Shown: piece by piece, positions 51,601 to 62,400 of the stretch
Layout: each line of letters starts with the position of its first letter
Numbering within the stretch: the first letter of the stretch is position 1
Assembly (NCBI GenBank): GCA_964630775.1
Contig: CAZVYY010000015.1
Span: forward strand, 1 to 64,000
Origin: Anaeroglomus sp964630775
GTDB taxonomy: Bacteria; Planctomycetota; Phycisphaerae; Sedimentisphaerales; Anaerohalosphaeraceae
Length of the DNA: 64,000 nucleotides
Direction of reading: 5' to 3'
Translations under genes and position numbers: made by a program
Notes under the pieces: generated by a model
The model's database searches: none
Told to the model about the DNA's origin: nothing
Seen by the model: the letters and a program-made list of their open reading frames with translations, nothing else

Positions 51601-53149
51601 GATTGAAGACCTGGCGCAGTTGATTTATGATCTCAAATGCAGCAATCCTTCGGCCAAGGTCTCTGTAAAACTGGTCTCGGAAGTCGGTGTCGGCACCGTC
51701 GCTGCCGGTGTCTGCAAAGGTAATGCCGATGAGGTCTTAATCAGCGGACATGACGGCGGGACAGGCGCCAGTCCCTTATCTTCGATCAAACATGCCGGCT
51801 GTCCCTGGGAAATCGGACTCGCTGAAACCCAGCAGGTCCTGGTCCTCAACGGATTGCGTGACCGGATACGCGTGCAGGTGGACGGACAGCTTCGTACCGG
51901 CCGGGACATTGTCATTGGTGCCTTGCTCGGAGCCGAGCAATTCGGCTTCGGCACGGGTGCACTGGTGACCATGGGATGCACCCTGCTTCGCCGCTGCCAT
52001 GATGGTGCCTGCACCTACGGTATTGCGACGCAGGACCCTGAACTTCGCAGCCGGTTCCGCGGCAAACCCGAATATATCATTCGCTATCTGACGTTTGTTG
52101 CCGAGGAAATGCGGCAGATTATGGCTCAGCTGGGCTTCCGCAAAGTCGAGGAGATGGTTGGCCGGGCGGATCGGTTGTGCTCCAAAAAAGCGGTTGAGCA
52201 TTATAAGGCCAAAGGGCTGGATTTCTCGAAAATATTCCATGTGCCGGAATATAAGGATTCCAAAGCCATTCGGCTCAGCCGGCCGCAGCCTTATCGGCTC
52301 GAAGATCATCTGGACTGGCAGATTATCGAAAAATGCAAATCCGCCATCGAAAAAGGTCAGAAAGTCTCCATCGATATGCCGATTCGGAATGTCAATCGTA
52401 CCGTCGGCGCTATCCTGAGTAATAAAATAGCCCTGAAATATGGTCTCAAGGGATTGCCGGAAGATACGATTAATATTACCTTTCAGGGTTCGGCCGGGCA
52501 GAGCTTTGGCGCTTTCCTGGCCCGCGGGGTCACGCTTCATCTTGTCGGTGAAAGCAATGATTATCTGGGCAAGGGATTGTCCGGCGGCAGGATTATTGTG
52601 GAAACTCCGCCGGATTCGCCTTTCATGGCCCACGAAAATATCATCGTCGGCAATACCCTGCTGTATGGCGCAACCAGCGGCGAGGTCTATATCAACGGGA
52701 TGGCCGGCGAACGTTTCTGTGTCCGCAACAGCGGAGCGACCGCGGTGGTCGAAGGTGTCGGGGATCACGGCTGCGAATATATGACCGGCGGCCTGGTGAT
52801 TGTGCTGGGCAAGACCGGCTGTAATTTTGCTGCGGGCATGAGCGGCGGCATCGCCTATGTCCTCGATGAAATGCAGTTGTTTGACACCCTGTGCAACCTC
52901 GACATGGTCGATTTGGAAAACGTCTGGCGGCAGGAAGATAAAGATATCCTGTATCAGCATATTGTAAAGCATGAAAAACTGACTCGCAGCAGCCGGGCGA
53001 AACGAATTCTCAATGCGTGGCCGGATATGGTGGGTCGTTTCGTGAAAGTCATACCAACGGATTACCGCAAGGCCCTCGAACGAATGCGTGAACAGGAACG
53101 CAGGGCGGCGGAACAGACACCGGCAACCGAGGAGGTGTTCCATGGCTAA
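48602..53149 (+). CDS. gltB: Glutamate synthase large subunit
   Basis: The alpha subunit of NADPH-type GOGAT (about 1515 residues) transfers the amide of glutamine to 2-oxoglutarate. Its class II amidotransferase domain has the nucleophile Cys18 in YEHDACGIGAVVNI after a short propeptide. The FMN synthase domain has the 3Fe-4S cysteines in GCTLLRRCHDGACTYG (C-x5-C-x4-C), with GHDGGTGASPLSSIKHAG before it. The C-terminal GXG beta-helix contains GLSGGRIIVETPPD and GMSGGIAYVLDE. TTG at 48602 is preferred because GGAG is 7 bases upstream; an in-frame ATG at 48596 sits only one base from that site. It overlaps gltD by 8 bases. Confidence 0.96.
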   Translation: MIPVNQGLYESRYEHDACGIGAVVNINGRRDHAILEYGKQVLLNLHHRGAASADDITGDGAGILFQIPHEFFVDVCKTQGIALSHPGTYGVGMVFGSKDVQLRAKCDAILERAIDHYGMKVLGWRDVPCKNDCLGPIALQAEPNIKQLFVDGMAYRDEELERRLFLARKRAEKQVAALGRQGDDFYVSTLSCRTICYKGMFMAWQLFAYYPDLSDERMTSALAIVHQRYSTNTFPNWKLAHPFRCIAHNGEINTLSGNRNCMRMREQSLKAPVLGEDLSDLIPVLTPGASDSANFDEMLELLVRAGRSMPHSMMMLIPEAFGARYHISTDKRAFYEYHSSIMEPWDGPAAMVFTDGRFLGGTLDRNGLRPSRYLVTNDGLAVLASEAGVIEFPPDQIRQKGRLQPGKMFLVDTQEGRIISDQEIKSNIARQKPYRRWLEENRIELRGLFDTPKAAITDIDTLYTRLRVFGYTREEMRMVIAPMAQNGQEPVGSMGNDAALAVLSDRPRLLYDYFKQLFAQVTNPPIDPLREGLVMSLMSFTGKKRNVLDETPQHCRQLKLPHPILTNEDMIRLRNVKREDFKVATLPAFFDAHSNDPTVNLERSLDKLVAAAQREIENGASLLVISDKGCDADKAPIPALLAVAAVHHGLIEKGLRGEAGLIVETGEAREVMHFCLLCGFGANAVNPYLVFEMLQELQRQGDLSAKTDLGQCADNFIAAIKKGILKVMSKMGISTLRSYFNAQLFEAVGLNKEFVDKYFVGTSSRIEGIGLRQIAADAIRRHHEAYRNRKPGELEMEYGGEYHFRCDGERHLWNPTTVARLQHAVVNNDQKAYDEFAKAVNEQDKSLCTLRGLFEFVPGNPVPLNEVEPASEIVKRFCTGAMSHGSISKEAHECMAIAMNRIGAMNNTGEGGEDPERYKPLPNGDSLNSAIKQVASGRFGVTINYLAHAKELQIKMAQGAKPGEGGQLPGHKVTDEIARLRFSTPGVTLISPPPHHDIYSIEDLAQLIYDLKCSNPSAKVSVKLVSEVGVGTVAAGVCKGNADEVLISGHDGGTGASPLSSIKHAGCPWEIGLAETQQVLVLNGLRDRIRVQVDGQLRTGRDIVIGALLGAEQFGFGTGALVTMGCTLLRRCHDGACTYGIATQDPELRSRFRGKPEYIIRYLTFVAEEMRQIMAQLGFRKVEEMVGRADRLCSKKAVEHYKAKGLDFSKIFHVPEYKDSKAIRLSRPQPYRLEDHLDWQIIEKCKSAIEKGQKVSIDMPIRNVNRTVGAILSNKIALKYGLKGLPEDTINITFQGSAGQSFGAFLARGVTLHLVGESNDYLGKGLSGGRIIVETPPDSPFMAHENIIVGNTLLYGATSGEVYINGMAGERFCVRNSGATAVVEGVGDHGCEYMTGGLVIVLGKTGCNFAAGMSGGIAYVLDEMQLFDTLCNLDMVDLENVWRQEDKDILYQHIVKHEKLTRSSRAKRILNAWPDMVGRFVKVIPTDYRKALERMREQERRAAEQTPATEEVFHG

Positions 53150-54566
53150 GGCAAAAGGCTTTATCGAATTTTCGCGGCAATCGACCGGTTATCGTCCGGT
53201 GGAGTGCAGAATTAAGGATTACAGGGAAATTGAAATCCCCCTGACCCCTGATGAATTGAAAAAGCAGGCGGCCCGCTGTATCGATTGCGGTATTCCGTTT
53301 TGTCATGGCGCGGGTTGTCCGATTCGCAATAATATCCCGGAGTTCAATGACCTGGTGTATCAGGGACGCTGGCAGCAGGCCTGTGATGTGCTCCACGCAA
53401 CGAATAATCTGCCGGAAGTTACAGGCCGTGTGTGTCCGGCACCCTGTGAAACATCCTGCACGCTGTCAATCAATGACAAGCCGGTCACTATCCGGCATAT
53501 CGAGTATCAGATTGTGGAACGCGGTTTTGCCGAAGGCTGGATCAAACCCCTGGCGCCCGCGGTCAAAAACGGAAAGACCGTTGCCGTCATCGGCTCCGGG
53601 CCTGCGGGATTGTCTGCTGCTCAGCAGCTTGCACGGGCAGGCTTTGAGGTTTCGGTATTTGAAAAAGACGAAAAACCCGGCGGTCTGCTGCGGTATGGGA
53701 TACCGGATTTCAAACTTGAAAAATGGGTGATTGACCGTCGTCTGGAACAGATGAAGGCTGAAGGCGTCAAATTCCATACCGGCGTGGATGCGGGCAAAGA
53801 CATTTCCGCACATTACCTGCAGAAGATGTTCGATTACATCTGCATTACCATGGGGGCCGGCAAACCGCGTGATTTGCCGATACCCGGCCGTGACATCCCG
53901 GGTATTCATTATGCGATGGAATTTTTGGCTCAGCAGAATAAGCTGAACTCCAATGAGCCGTTTAATCTTTCAAGCCGAATCAATGCAGCCGGCAAGAATG
54001 TCCTGGTTATCGGAGGCGGTGATACCGGCAGCGACTGCGTGGGAACGTCACGTCGCCAGGGTGCCGCGTCGATTACCCAGATTGAAATTCTGCCCCAGCC
54101 TCCGGAAAGCCGGCCTGAAGACACCCCCTGGCCGATGTGGCCCCGCCAGATGCGCACGTCCTCTTCGCATGAGGAAGGCTGCACTCGGATGTGGAGTATC
54201 GCCAGTAAAAAATTTGTCGGCGATGCCTCCGGCCTGAAAGAAGTCCATGCCTGCAAAGTCGAACGGAAACAGGACAATGGCCGCTGGATTATGAACGAAA
54301 TTCCCGGTTCGGAATTCGTGATTAAAGCGGAATTGGCCCTGTTGGCGATGGGCTTTGTTCATGTGGAACACAACCAGCTCATCAAGGATCTGAATTTGGA
54401 TCTGGATGCCCGCGGCAATATTAAAGTCAATCAGTATCAGTCCAATATCCCCTCGGTTTTTGGTGCCGGCGATGCAGTCTCCGGCGCTTCCCTGGTGGTC
54501 CGGGCGATTGACAGCGGGCGTTTAGCGGCCGAGGCCATTTTAAACTGGTATCAGAAAAACAGTTAA
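53142..54566 (+). CDS. gltD: Glutamate synthase small subunit
   Basis: The beta subunit (474 residues) feeds electrons from NADPH to GltB. The N-terminal 4Fe-4S region has RCIDCGIPFCHGAGCPI and GRVCPAPCETSC (about 45-105). The FAD-binding fold is in VAVIGSGPAGLSAAQQL (about 148) and EKDEKPGGLLRYGIP, the NADPH fold in VLVIGGGDTGSDCVG, and the C-terminal FAD motif in VFGAGDAVSGASLVVRAI. The ATG has GAGGAGG upstream inside gltB, so the two are translationally coupled. Confidence 0.96.
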   Translation: MAKAKGFIEFSRQSTGYRPVECRIKDYREIEIPLTPDELKKQAARCIDCGIPFCHGAGCPIRNNIPEFNDLVYQGRWQQACDVLHATNNLPEVTGRVCPAPCETSCTLSINDKPVTIRHIEYQIVERGFAEGWIKPLAPAVKNGKTVAVIGSGPAGLSAAQQLARAGFEVSVFEKDEKPGGLLRYGIPDFKLEKWVIDRRLEQMKAEGVKFHTGVDAGKDISAHYLQKMFDYICITMGAGKPRDLPIPGRDIPGIHYAMEFLAQQNKLNSNEPFNLSSRINAAGKNVLVIGGGDTGSDCVGTSRRQGAASITQIEILPQPPESRPEDTPWPMWPRQMRTSSSHEEGCTRMWSIASKKFVGDASGLKEVHACKVERKQDNGRWIMNEIPGSEFVIKAELALLAMGFVHVEHNQLIKDLNLDLDARGNIKVNQYQSNIPSVFGAGDAVSGASLVVRAIDSGRLAAEAILNWYQKNS

Positions 54567-54586
54567 ACACAAGGGATTTGAAAAAC

Positions 54587-56248
54587 ATGGCGATACGGAT
54601 AGCGCTGGTACAGTGTAATGTCGCGGTAGGCGATCTGGCGGGCAATGCCGCCATGATTCGCGATTATGCTGCGACGGCCCTGGCCGAGGGTGCCGATGTC
54701 GTTGTTTTTCCCGAGATGTGCCTGTGCGGCTACCCGCCGGAGGATTTGCTCCTGCGTCCGCGTTTTCTTCAGGATACCCGGCAGGTTCTGGATCAACTGG
54801 CCGCCGGCTGGGAGGGGCCGGTTCTGATGGTTGGATTTGCCGAACAGCAGGACAAAAGCACATATAATTCCATGGCCGTGATTCAGGGCGGCAGGATTGC
54901 AGCGATTTACCGAAAGGTGCTTTTGCCCAATTACGGCGTATTTGATGAGAAGCGCTATTTTACACCGGGCTATGAACCGGTTGTTTTTGAAGTTAATCGC
55001 GTACGCCTGGCTTTGACCATCTGCGAGGATATCTGGAATCTCGACTGGCTGACGCGATTTCTGAAACCATGCCGCTTTGATGGAATGATCAATATTTCCG
55101 CGTCACCCTTCCATTCCGGAAAATCAAACCAGCGTCAGGCGATCGTCGGTCAATGCGCCGCCCATTTTCAAAAGCCGGTCTTCTACTGCAATCTCATTGG
55201 CGGACAGGATGAACTCGTATTCGACGGGCGAAGCCTGGTTGCCGACCAAACCGGCACGGTTATCGCTTCCGGCAAGGCATTCGAAAATGATATTCTCTAT
55301 GCAGATATTAAATTACAAAATCAGTCCGCGATAGTGTCATTGCCAAAACCGGATGAATCTGTCCCGGTAAAAGATGAACAGGAACCGGCTGCCGAAGTCT
55401 ATCATGCCCTGGTACTGGGTACACGGGATTATGTCCGAAAAAACGGGTTCAGCAAGGTCATGATTGGTCTCAGCGGCGGCATCGACTCAGCCCTGACAGC
55501 CGTCATCGCCGCCGATGCGCTCGGTCCGGAAAATGTACTTGGCATCACAATGCCGTCACGATTCAACAGTACCGATACCCAGGGCGATGCCCGAAAGCTG
55601 GCCGAGAACCTTGGCATTCAATTTTACAGTCTGCCCATCGAGAGCATTCTGAAAGAATTCAGCGGTGTGCTTTCCGCAGTGCCGGGCTGGAACGAAAAAG
55701 GACTTGCTTATGAGAATCTTCAGGCCCGCATTCGCGGCTGCCTGATGATGTCGCTGTCCAACCAGCTTGGCTATATGGTCCTGACTACCGGCAATAAAAG
55801 TGAAACCGCCGTTGGCTATTGTACTCTGTATGGCGATACGGCAGGGGGCTTTGCCGTCATTAAAGATGTTCCCAAAACACTGGTCTATCAGCTCAGCGAT
55901 TATGTCAACCGGGTTGCGCACAAAGAGCGGATTCCCCAGAGCACCATTGACCGCGTCCCCACCGCCGAACTCCGGGCCAATCAGAAAGACAGCGATTCGC
56001 TGCCGGAGTATGATATTCTCGATGTCATCCTGCAGGGCTATATCGAACGGGAAAAATCCCCGTCCGAATTGATTGCCGAAGGTTTCCCTCCGCGAACGGT
56101 AGAGCGGGTATTTCGCCTGGTGGATCTGGCCGAGTACAAGCGGCGCCAATGCCCCCCGGGTGTCAAGATCACCCCCCGGGCCTTTGGCAAGGACCGGCGA
56201 ATGCCGATTACCAATCGATATAAACCGGATTTCTCCGGAAACGCATGA
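54587..56248 (+). CDS. nadE: Glutamine-dependent NAD+ synthetase
   Basis: This two-domain enzyme of 553 residues amidates nicotinate adenine dinucleotide using glutamine. The nitrilase-type glutaminase domain (1-270) has the catalytic Glu43 in VVFPEMCLCGYPPEDLL, the Lys in YRKVLLPNYGVFDEKRYF and the Cys in ALTICEDIWNLDW (near 149). The synthetase domain begins near 275 with the PP-loop VMIGLSGGIDSALTAVIA and contains LTTGNKSETAVGYCTLYGD. ATG at 54587 has AAGGGA upstream; a TTG at 54578 is an alternative. It lies 20 bases after gltD and 34 before carB1. The window also holds nadA. Confidence 0.94.
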   Translation: MAIRIALVQCNVAVGDLAGNAAMIRDYAATALAEGADVVVFPEMCLCGYPPEDLLLRPRFLQDTRQVLDQLAAGWEGPVLMVGFAEQQDKSTYNSMAVIQGGRIAAIYRKVLLPNYGVFDEKRYFTPGYEPVVFEVNRVRLALTICEDIWNLDWLTRFLKPCRFDGMINISASPFHSGKSNQRQAIVGQCAAHFQKPVFYCNLIGGQDELVFDGRSLVADQTGTVIASGKAFENDILYADIKLQNQSAIVSLPKPDESVPVKDEQEPAAEVYHALVLGTRDYVRKNGFSKVMIGLSGGIDSALTAVIAADALGPENVLGITMPSRFNSTDTQGDARKLAENLGIQFYSLPIESILKEFSGVLSAVPGWNEKGLAYENLQARIRGCLMMSLSNQLGYMVLTTGNKSETAVGYCTLYGDTAGGFAVIKDVPKTLVYQLSDYVNRVAHKERIPQSTIDRVPTAELRANQKDSDSLPEYDILDVILQGYIEREKSPSELIAEGFPPRTVERVFRLVDLAEYKRRQCPPGVKITPRAFGKDRRMPITNRYKPDFSGNA

Positions 56249-56282
56249 AGAATGAAGAACTTAGCATGAAGGACACTGGACA

Positions 56283-59200
56283 ATGCCAAAACGTACAGAC
56301 ATCAAAAAAGTTTTGATTATCGGTTCCGGCCCGATAGTCATCGGTCAGGCTTGTGAATTCGATTATTCCGGCACACAAGCCTGTAAAGCACTGCGCAAAC
56401 TTGGTTACAAAATTGTCCTGGTTAATTCCAATCCGGCGACCATTATGACCGACCCCGGTATGGCGGATGTGACTTATATCGAACCATTGAATGTGAAGTC
56501 GCTGGAAATGATTATAGCCAAAGAACGCCCTGATGCCTTGCTGCCCAACCTCGGCGGTCAGACCGGTCTGAACCTGTCGTCGGACCTTGCCAAAAAAGGC
56601 ATTCTTGAAAAATACGGCGTGCAGATTATCGGCGTCAAGGAGGATGCCATCGAACGGGGCGAAGACCGTCAGATATTTAAAGACACGATGACTTCTCTGG
56701 GGATCGACACCCCGCGAAGTGAAATTGCCTACAATCTTGAAGATGCCGAACGCATCCTTGAGAAGATAGGCCTGCCCTGTGTCATTCGTCCGGCCTATAC
56801 CATGGGCGGCACCGGCGGGGGCCTGGTCTATAATATTGAGGAATTCCGCACCGTCGTCAGCCGCGGGTTGTCGGCCAGCCTGGTCGGTCAGGTCCTGATT
56901 GAAGAATCCGTTGAAGGCTGGGAGGAACTCGAACTGGAAGTGGTTCGCGATTCCAAAGGCCAGAAAATCACCGTCTGCTTTATCGAAAACATCGACGCGA
57001 TGGGGGTCCACACGGGCGATTCATTCTGCGCCGCCCCCATGCTGACGATTGAAAAATCGCTCCAGGATAAACTGCAGCAGTATTCCTATGCCATCGTGGA
57101 TGCCATCGGCGTCATTGGCGGCACCAATGTCCAGTTTGCCCACAACCCCAAAACCGGGCGTGTGGTGGTTATTGAAATTAATCCCCGCACATCCCGCTCT
57201 TCAGCGCTGGCGTCCAAGGCAACCGGATTTCCGATAGCATTTGTCTCCTCGCTCCTGGCCGGCGGTCTGACCCTTGATGAAATTCCCTATTGGCGGGATG
57301 GGACGCTCGAAAAATACACGCCGTCCGGCGACTATGTTGTTATTAAATTTGCCCGCTGGGCCTTTGAAAAATTCCGCGGCATCAAGGACCAGCTTGGCAC
57401 TCAGATGCGCGCCGTCGGCGAAGTTATGAGCATCGGCAAAAATTATAAGGAAGCCCTGCAAAAGGCCATCCGTTCACTCGAAAGCGGCCGGCATGGGCTG
57501 GGTTTTGCCAAAGATTTCAACAAAAAATCGCTTGAAGAGCTGATGAATATGCTTGCTTATCCGACCAGCGAACGGCAATTCATCATGTATGAAGCCCTTC
57601 GCAAGGGGGCAACCGTGGAAGCCCTTCAAGCCAAAACCTATATCAAAGCCTGGTTTATTCAGCAGATGAAAGAATTGGTCGAACTGGAAGAGCAGATTCT
57701 GCAATACAAGGGCAAAACGCTGCCGGATGCACTGCTTAAACAGGCCAAAAAAGATGGATTTGCCGATAAATATCTCGCCAAACTGCTGGGCATTCCGGAA
57801 AAAGATATTTTCCAGAAACGCACGGCCATCGGCGTTACCGAAGCCTGGGAACCGGTTCCGGTCAGCGGCGTCGAGAACGCGGCCTATTATTATTCGACCT
57901 ATAACGCCCCCGACAAAGTTGCCGTCAGCAATCGCAAGAAAATTATGGTTCTCGGCGGAGGCCCCAACCGCATCGGACAGGGCATTGAATTTGATTACTG
58001 CTGTGTTCATGCGGCGTTTGCACTGCGTGACATGGGCTATGAAACCATCATGGTCAATTGCAATCCTGAGACCGTTTCCACCGACTATGACACATCCGAC
58101 AAGCTTTACTTTGAACCGCTGACGGTTGAAGATGTGCTGCAGATATATAACAAGGAAAAACCCGAAGGCGTCATCGTGCAGTTTGGCGGCCAGACTCCCC
58201 TGAATATCTGCAAGGAACTGGAACAGGCCGGCGTGCGAATCCTGGGCACTTCGACCGACTCTATCGATTTGGCCGAAGACCGCGACCGTTTCAGCAAGGT
58301 CATCAAAAAACTGGGTATCCCTCAGCCGGCATCGGGAATGGCCTCCAATCTTGAACAGGCCCTTGACATTGCTAAGACGATTGGCTACCCCCTGATGGTG
58401 CGCCCATCGTATGTGCTTGGCGGACGAGGTATGGAAGTCGTCTATGATGAACAGATGCTGACCCATTATGTCAATGCCGCGGTGGATATTTCCCCGCATC
58501 GTCCGATTTTGATTGATAAATTCCTCGAACATGCCCTCGAAGTCGAAGCGGACGCCATCTCCGACGGCAAAGATGCCTTCATTCCCGCCGTCATGGAGCA
58601 TATTGAGCTGGCCGGGATTCACTCCGGCGACTCGGCCTGTGTCCTGCCGCCGGTGTCGATTCCGCCCCAGCACCTTCAGACGATTGAAGACTATACACGC
58701 AGAATCGCCGGGGAACTCAAAGTCTGCGGCCTCATTAATATCCAGTATGCCATTGCCGGCGACAAAGTGTATATTCTTGAGGCCAATCCTCGGGCTTCAC
58801 GAACGGTGCCCCTTGTATCCAAGGTATGCAATATCCAGATGGTCCAGATTGCAACCCAATTGATGATGGGCAAAAAACTATCGGAAATATCGCCTTCGCG
58901 GAAAAAAATCTCGCATTATGGCGTCAAAGAAGCCGTCTTCCCATTCAATATGTTCCCTGAAGTGGATCCGATTCTGGGGCCAGAGATGCGCTCCACCGGT
59001 GAAGTACTTGGCATGGCCGATTCGTCTGGACTGGCATTTTATAAGTCCCAGGAAGCCGCACAGCAATTCCTGCCCCTGACGGGCAAGGTGTTGATTTCCG
59101 TGGCCCAGAAAGACCGCGGCGAAATTCTTGAGCCGGCCAAATTGCTCAAGAAAGCCGGCCTGGATATTATTGCGACCGAAGGCACATATCTTTTCCTGAC

Positions 59201-59483
59201 GCAGCAGGGAATCGAAGCCGAAAAGATACTCAAGCTCCATGAAGGCCGTCCCAACGTCCTCGACAGTATCATGAACGGCGAAATAAAAATGGTGATTAAT
59301 ACGCCGGCCGGCAAACAAAGCAGCCATGATGATTCGTATATACGTAAAGCGTCAATTAAATATAAGGTCCCGTATGTGACAACGACTGCGGCGGCGCTGG
59401 CGGCGGCAAGAGGCATACTGGCGTGTAAAGAAAAACAACGCGATGTCAAATCGCTGCAGCAATATCATAAGGAAATTGGATAA
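56283..59483 (+). CDS. carB: Carbamoyl-phosphate synthase large subunit, first (divergent) paralog
   Basis: The 1066-residue product has the full CarB layout: carboxyphosphate domain (1-400; SGPIVIGQACEFDYSGTQAC, GGTGGGLVYNIEEF), linker, carbamoyl phosphate domain (about 550-930; GGGPNRIGQGIEFDYC, YVLGGRGMEVVYDE) and C-terminal MGS regulatory domain (930-1066). It departs from canonical CarB in the first half: APMLTIEKSLQDKLQQYSYA replaces the usual APAQTLSDKEYQ segment, NPKTGRVVVIEINPRTSRSS replaces the EMNPRVSRSS form, and YWRDGTLEKYTPSGDYVVIK replaces the FEPTIDYVVVK region. Active-site residues look intact. It is 11 bases before the second carB. Confidence 0.93.
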   Translation: MPKRTDIKKVLIIGSGPIVIGQACEFDYSGTQACKALRKLGYKIVLVNSNPATIMTDPGMADVTYIEPLNVKSLEMIIAKERPDALLPNLGGQTGLNLSSDLAKKGILEKYGVQIIGVKEDAIERGEDRQIFKDTMTSLGIDTPRSEIAYNLEDAERILEKIGLPCVIRPAYTMGGTGGGLVYNIEEFRTVVSRGLSASLVGQVLIEESVEGWEELELEVVRDSKGQKITVCFIENIDAMGVHTGDSFCAAPMLTIEKSLQDKLQQYSYAIVDAIGVIGGTNVQFAHNPKTGRVVVIEINPRTSRSSALASKATGFPIAFVSSLLAGGLTLDEIPYWRDGTLEKYTPSGDYVVIKFARWAFEKFRGIKDQLGTQMRAVGEVMSIGKNYKEALQKAIRSLESGRHGLGFAKDFNKKSLEELMNMLAYPTSERQFIMYEALRKGATVEALQAKTYIKAWFIQQMKELVELEEQILQYKGKTLPDALLKQAKKDGFADKYLAKLLGIPEKDIFQKRTAIGVTEAWEPVPVSGVENAAYYYSTYNAPDKVAVSNRKKIMVLGGGPNRIGQGIEFDYCCVHAAFALRDMGYETIMVNCNPETVSTDYDTSDKLYFEPLTVEDVLQIYNKEKPEGVIVQFGGQTPLNICKELEQAGVRILGTSTDSIDLAEDRDRFSKVIKKLGIPQPASGMASNLEQALDIAKTIGYPLMVRPSYVLGGRGMEVVYDEQMLTHYVNAAVDISPHRPILIDKFLEHALEVEADAISDGKDAFIPAVMEHIELAGIHSGDSACVLPPVSIPPQHLQTIEDYTRRIAGELKVCGLINIQYAIAGDKVYILEANPRASRTVPLVSKVCNIQMVQIATQLMMGKKLSEISPSRKKISHYGVKEAVFPFNMFPEVDPILGPEMRSTGEVLGMADSSGLAFYKSQEAAQQFLPLTGKVLISVAQKDRGEILEPAKLLKKAGLDIIATEGTYLFLTQQGIEAEKILKLHEGRPNVLDSIMNGEIKMVINTPAGKQSSHDDSYIRKASIKYKVPYVTTTAAALAAARGILACKEKQRDVKSLQQYHKEIG

Positions 59484-59494
59484 GGATAAAACGA

Positions 59495-62400
59495 GTGCCG
59501 AAAGATAAATCCATTAAAAAAATTCTGATTATCGGTTCTGGACCCATTGTCATCGGTCAGGGCTGTGAATTTGACTATTCCGGTGCACAGGCCTGCAAAG
59601 TGCTACGCAAGGAAGGCTACCAGGTGATCCTGGTCAACAGCAATCCGGCGACCATTATGACCGACCCGGAAATGGCGAACAAAACCTACATTGAGCCGAT
59701 TACTCCGGAGATAGTGGCCAAAATTATCGAAAAGGAACGCCCCGACAGCCTGCTGCCGACGCTTGGCGGACAGACCGGGCTGAACACCGCTGTGGCACTG
59801 GCGGAAATGGGAGTCTTGAAAAAGTTCAAGGTCAGACTCCTCGGTGCCGACCTGCAGGCCATCAAAAAAGCCGAAGAACGCGACCGCTTTAAAAAGATTG
59901 TCCAGGATATCGGCCTGGAAGTCCCCCAAAGCGGCTTTGCCCACTCCGTCGATGAAGCCATGAAAGTGATGGAGCAGATCGGCTTTCCGCTGATTATCCG
60001 CCCGTCTTATACGCTGGGCGGGATGGGCGGCAACGTGGCCTATAATCTCGATGAATACAAACGGATGGTGCAATGGGGACTGGACCTCAGCCCCAAACGC
60101 CAGATTCTGGTCGAAGAATCCGTTGTCGGCTGGAAAGAGTACGAACTGGAAGTCATGCGTGACCGCAAGGACAATGTGGTTATCGTCTGTTCGATTGAAA
60201 ACCTTGACCCGATGGGTATCCATACCGGCGACAGCATTACCGTCGCGCCCGCCCAGACCCTGTCGGACAAGGAATACCAGGCCATGCGTGATGCGGCACT
60301 GAAAATCATCCGCGCCATCGGCGTTGAAACCGGCGGTTCGAATATCCAGTTTGCGGTCAATCCCAAAAACGGCAAGCTCTATGTCATTGAGATGAATCCC
60401 CGTGTATCCCGCAGCTCGGCCCTGGCCTCCAAGGCAACCGGTTTCCCGATTGCCAAGATTGCTTCGCTCTTGGCTGTGGGTTATACGCTCGATGAAATTC
60501 CCAACGATATTACTAAAAAGACCCCGGCCTGTTTTGAGCCGACCATTGACTATGTCGTCGTCAAGTGGCCGCGTTTTACCTTTGAAAAATTCCCCCAGAC
60601 CAGCCCGGAACTGACTGTTCAGATGAAATCGGTCGGTGAAGCGATGGCCATTGGCCGAACCTTCAAGGAAGCATTCCAGAAAGCCATTCGGTCGCTTGAA
60701 ATTGACCGGTATTCACTGGATGCCCGCCATATCAAACCCGGACTGAATGACGATCAGTTGCAGGAACGGCTCCGGAAAAATTACTGGGATAAATTGTGGT
60801 ATGTGGCCGAGGCTTACCGTCGGAAATACACCACCAAGGAACTCTTTGAATTGACCCATATTGACCCCTGGTTTTTGAATCACATCAAAGACCTTGTCGA
60901 AATGGAAAAGACACTGTTTTCAGCCGGATTGGACAAGGTCACCCCGGAATTGCTTCGTCAGGCCAAAGAAGCGGGCTTCAGCGACAAGTATTTATCAATG
61001 AAATATGGTGTCGAAGAAACCGTCATTCGTCAAAAACGTCTGGACGCGGGCATCAAGGCCGTCTATAAAATGGTTGATACCTGCGGCGCGGAATTTGAGG
61101 CCTCGACGCCGTACCTGTATTCGACCTATGAAGCGGAATGTGAAGCCAATCCGACCACCCGCCGCAAGATTATGATTCTCGGCGGGGGACCCAACCGTAT
61201 CGGCCAGGGCATCGAGTTTGATTATTGCTGCGTGCATGCGGCCTTTGCTCTGGATGAAATCGGCATCGAATCGATTATGGTCAACTGCAACCCGGAAACA
61301 GTATCGACGGATTATGATACATCGGATCGGCTCTACTTTGAACCGCTGACTTACGAAGATGTGATGTCGATTATCGATACGGAAAAACCGGATGGTGTCA
61401 TTGTGCAGTTCGGCGGACAAACGCCCCTGAAATTGTCCAAATCGCTTCACAAGGCCGGTGTTCCAATTATCGGCACTTCGCCCCGCAGCATCGAAATTGC
61501 TGAAGACCGCAAGTTGTTTAATAAACTGGTGGAAAAACTGAACCTGCTCCAGCCGTTCAGCGGCACGGCCACCAGCTATGAAGAAACGCTGAAAGTAGCA
61601 GAAAAGCTGGGCTATCCGCTGCTGGTTCGTCCCTCCTTTGTGCTGGGCGGGCGGGCAATGGATATCGTTTACGATGAGTCCTCTCTGAAGGCCTGTGTCG
61701 ATGAGGCACTCGAAGTGTCCGGCGAACACCCCATCCTGATCGACAAGTTCCTCGATGATGCAACTGAACTGGACGTCGACGCCATCTGCGACGGCCAGGC
61801 CGTCGTGATTGGCGGGGTCATGGAGCACATCGAAGAAGCCGGAATTCACTCCGGCGACAGCGCCTGTTTCCTGCCTCCGGTAACACTCAAGCCGGAGACT
61901 ATTGCCGAAGTCAAACGCCAAACGCGTCTGCTGGCTCTGGAGCTGCAGGTCAAAGGCCTGATCAATATTCAGTTTGCCATTAAGGATGATAAGGTCTATA
62001 TTCTCGAAGTCAATCCGCGTGCATCCCGGACGATTCCATTCGTCAGCAAGGCCATTGGTGTTCCGCTGGCCAAGCTGGCCGCCAAAATCCAGGCCGGAAT
62101 GACCCTCCAGCAGCTCGGCTTTACCGAGGAAGTCTCGCGGAAGCATTACGCTGTCAAGGAAGCGGTCTTTCCGTTCCTGAAATTCCAGGGCGCCGATGTG
62201 ATTCTTGGTCCTGAAATGCTGTCCACCGGCGAAGTCATGGGCATTTCCGATGACTATGGCGTTGCTTACGCCAAATCCCAGATTGCCGCCGGATGCAACC
62301 TGCCCACAAAGGGTACCGTGTTTATCAGCGTACGCGATGCGGACAAACCGCGTGCCGTGCAAATGGCACGAAAGCTCCACGAACTGGGCTTCAAAATACT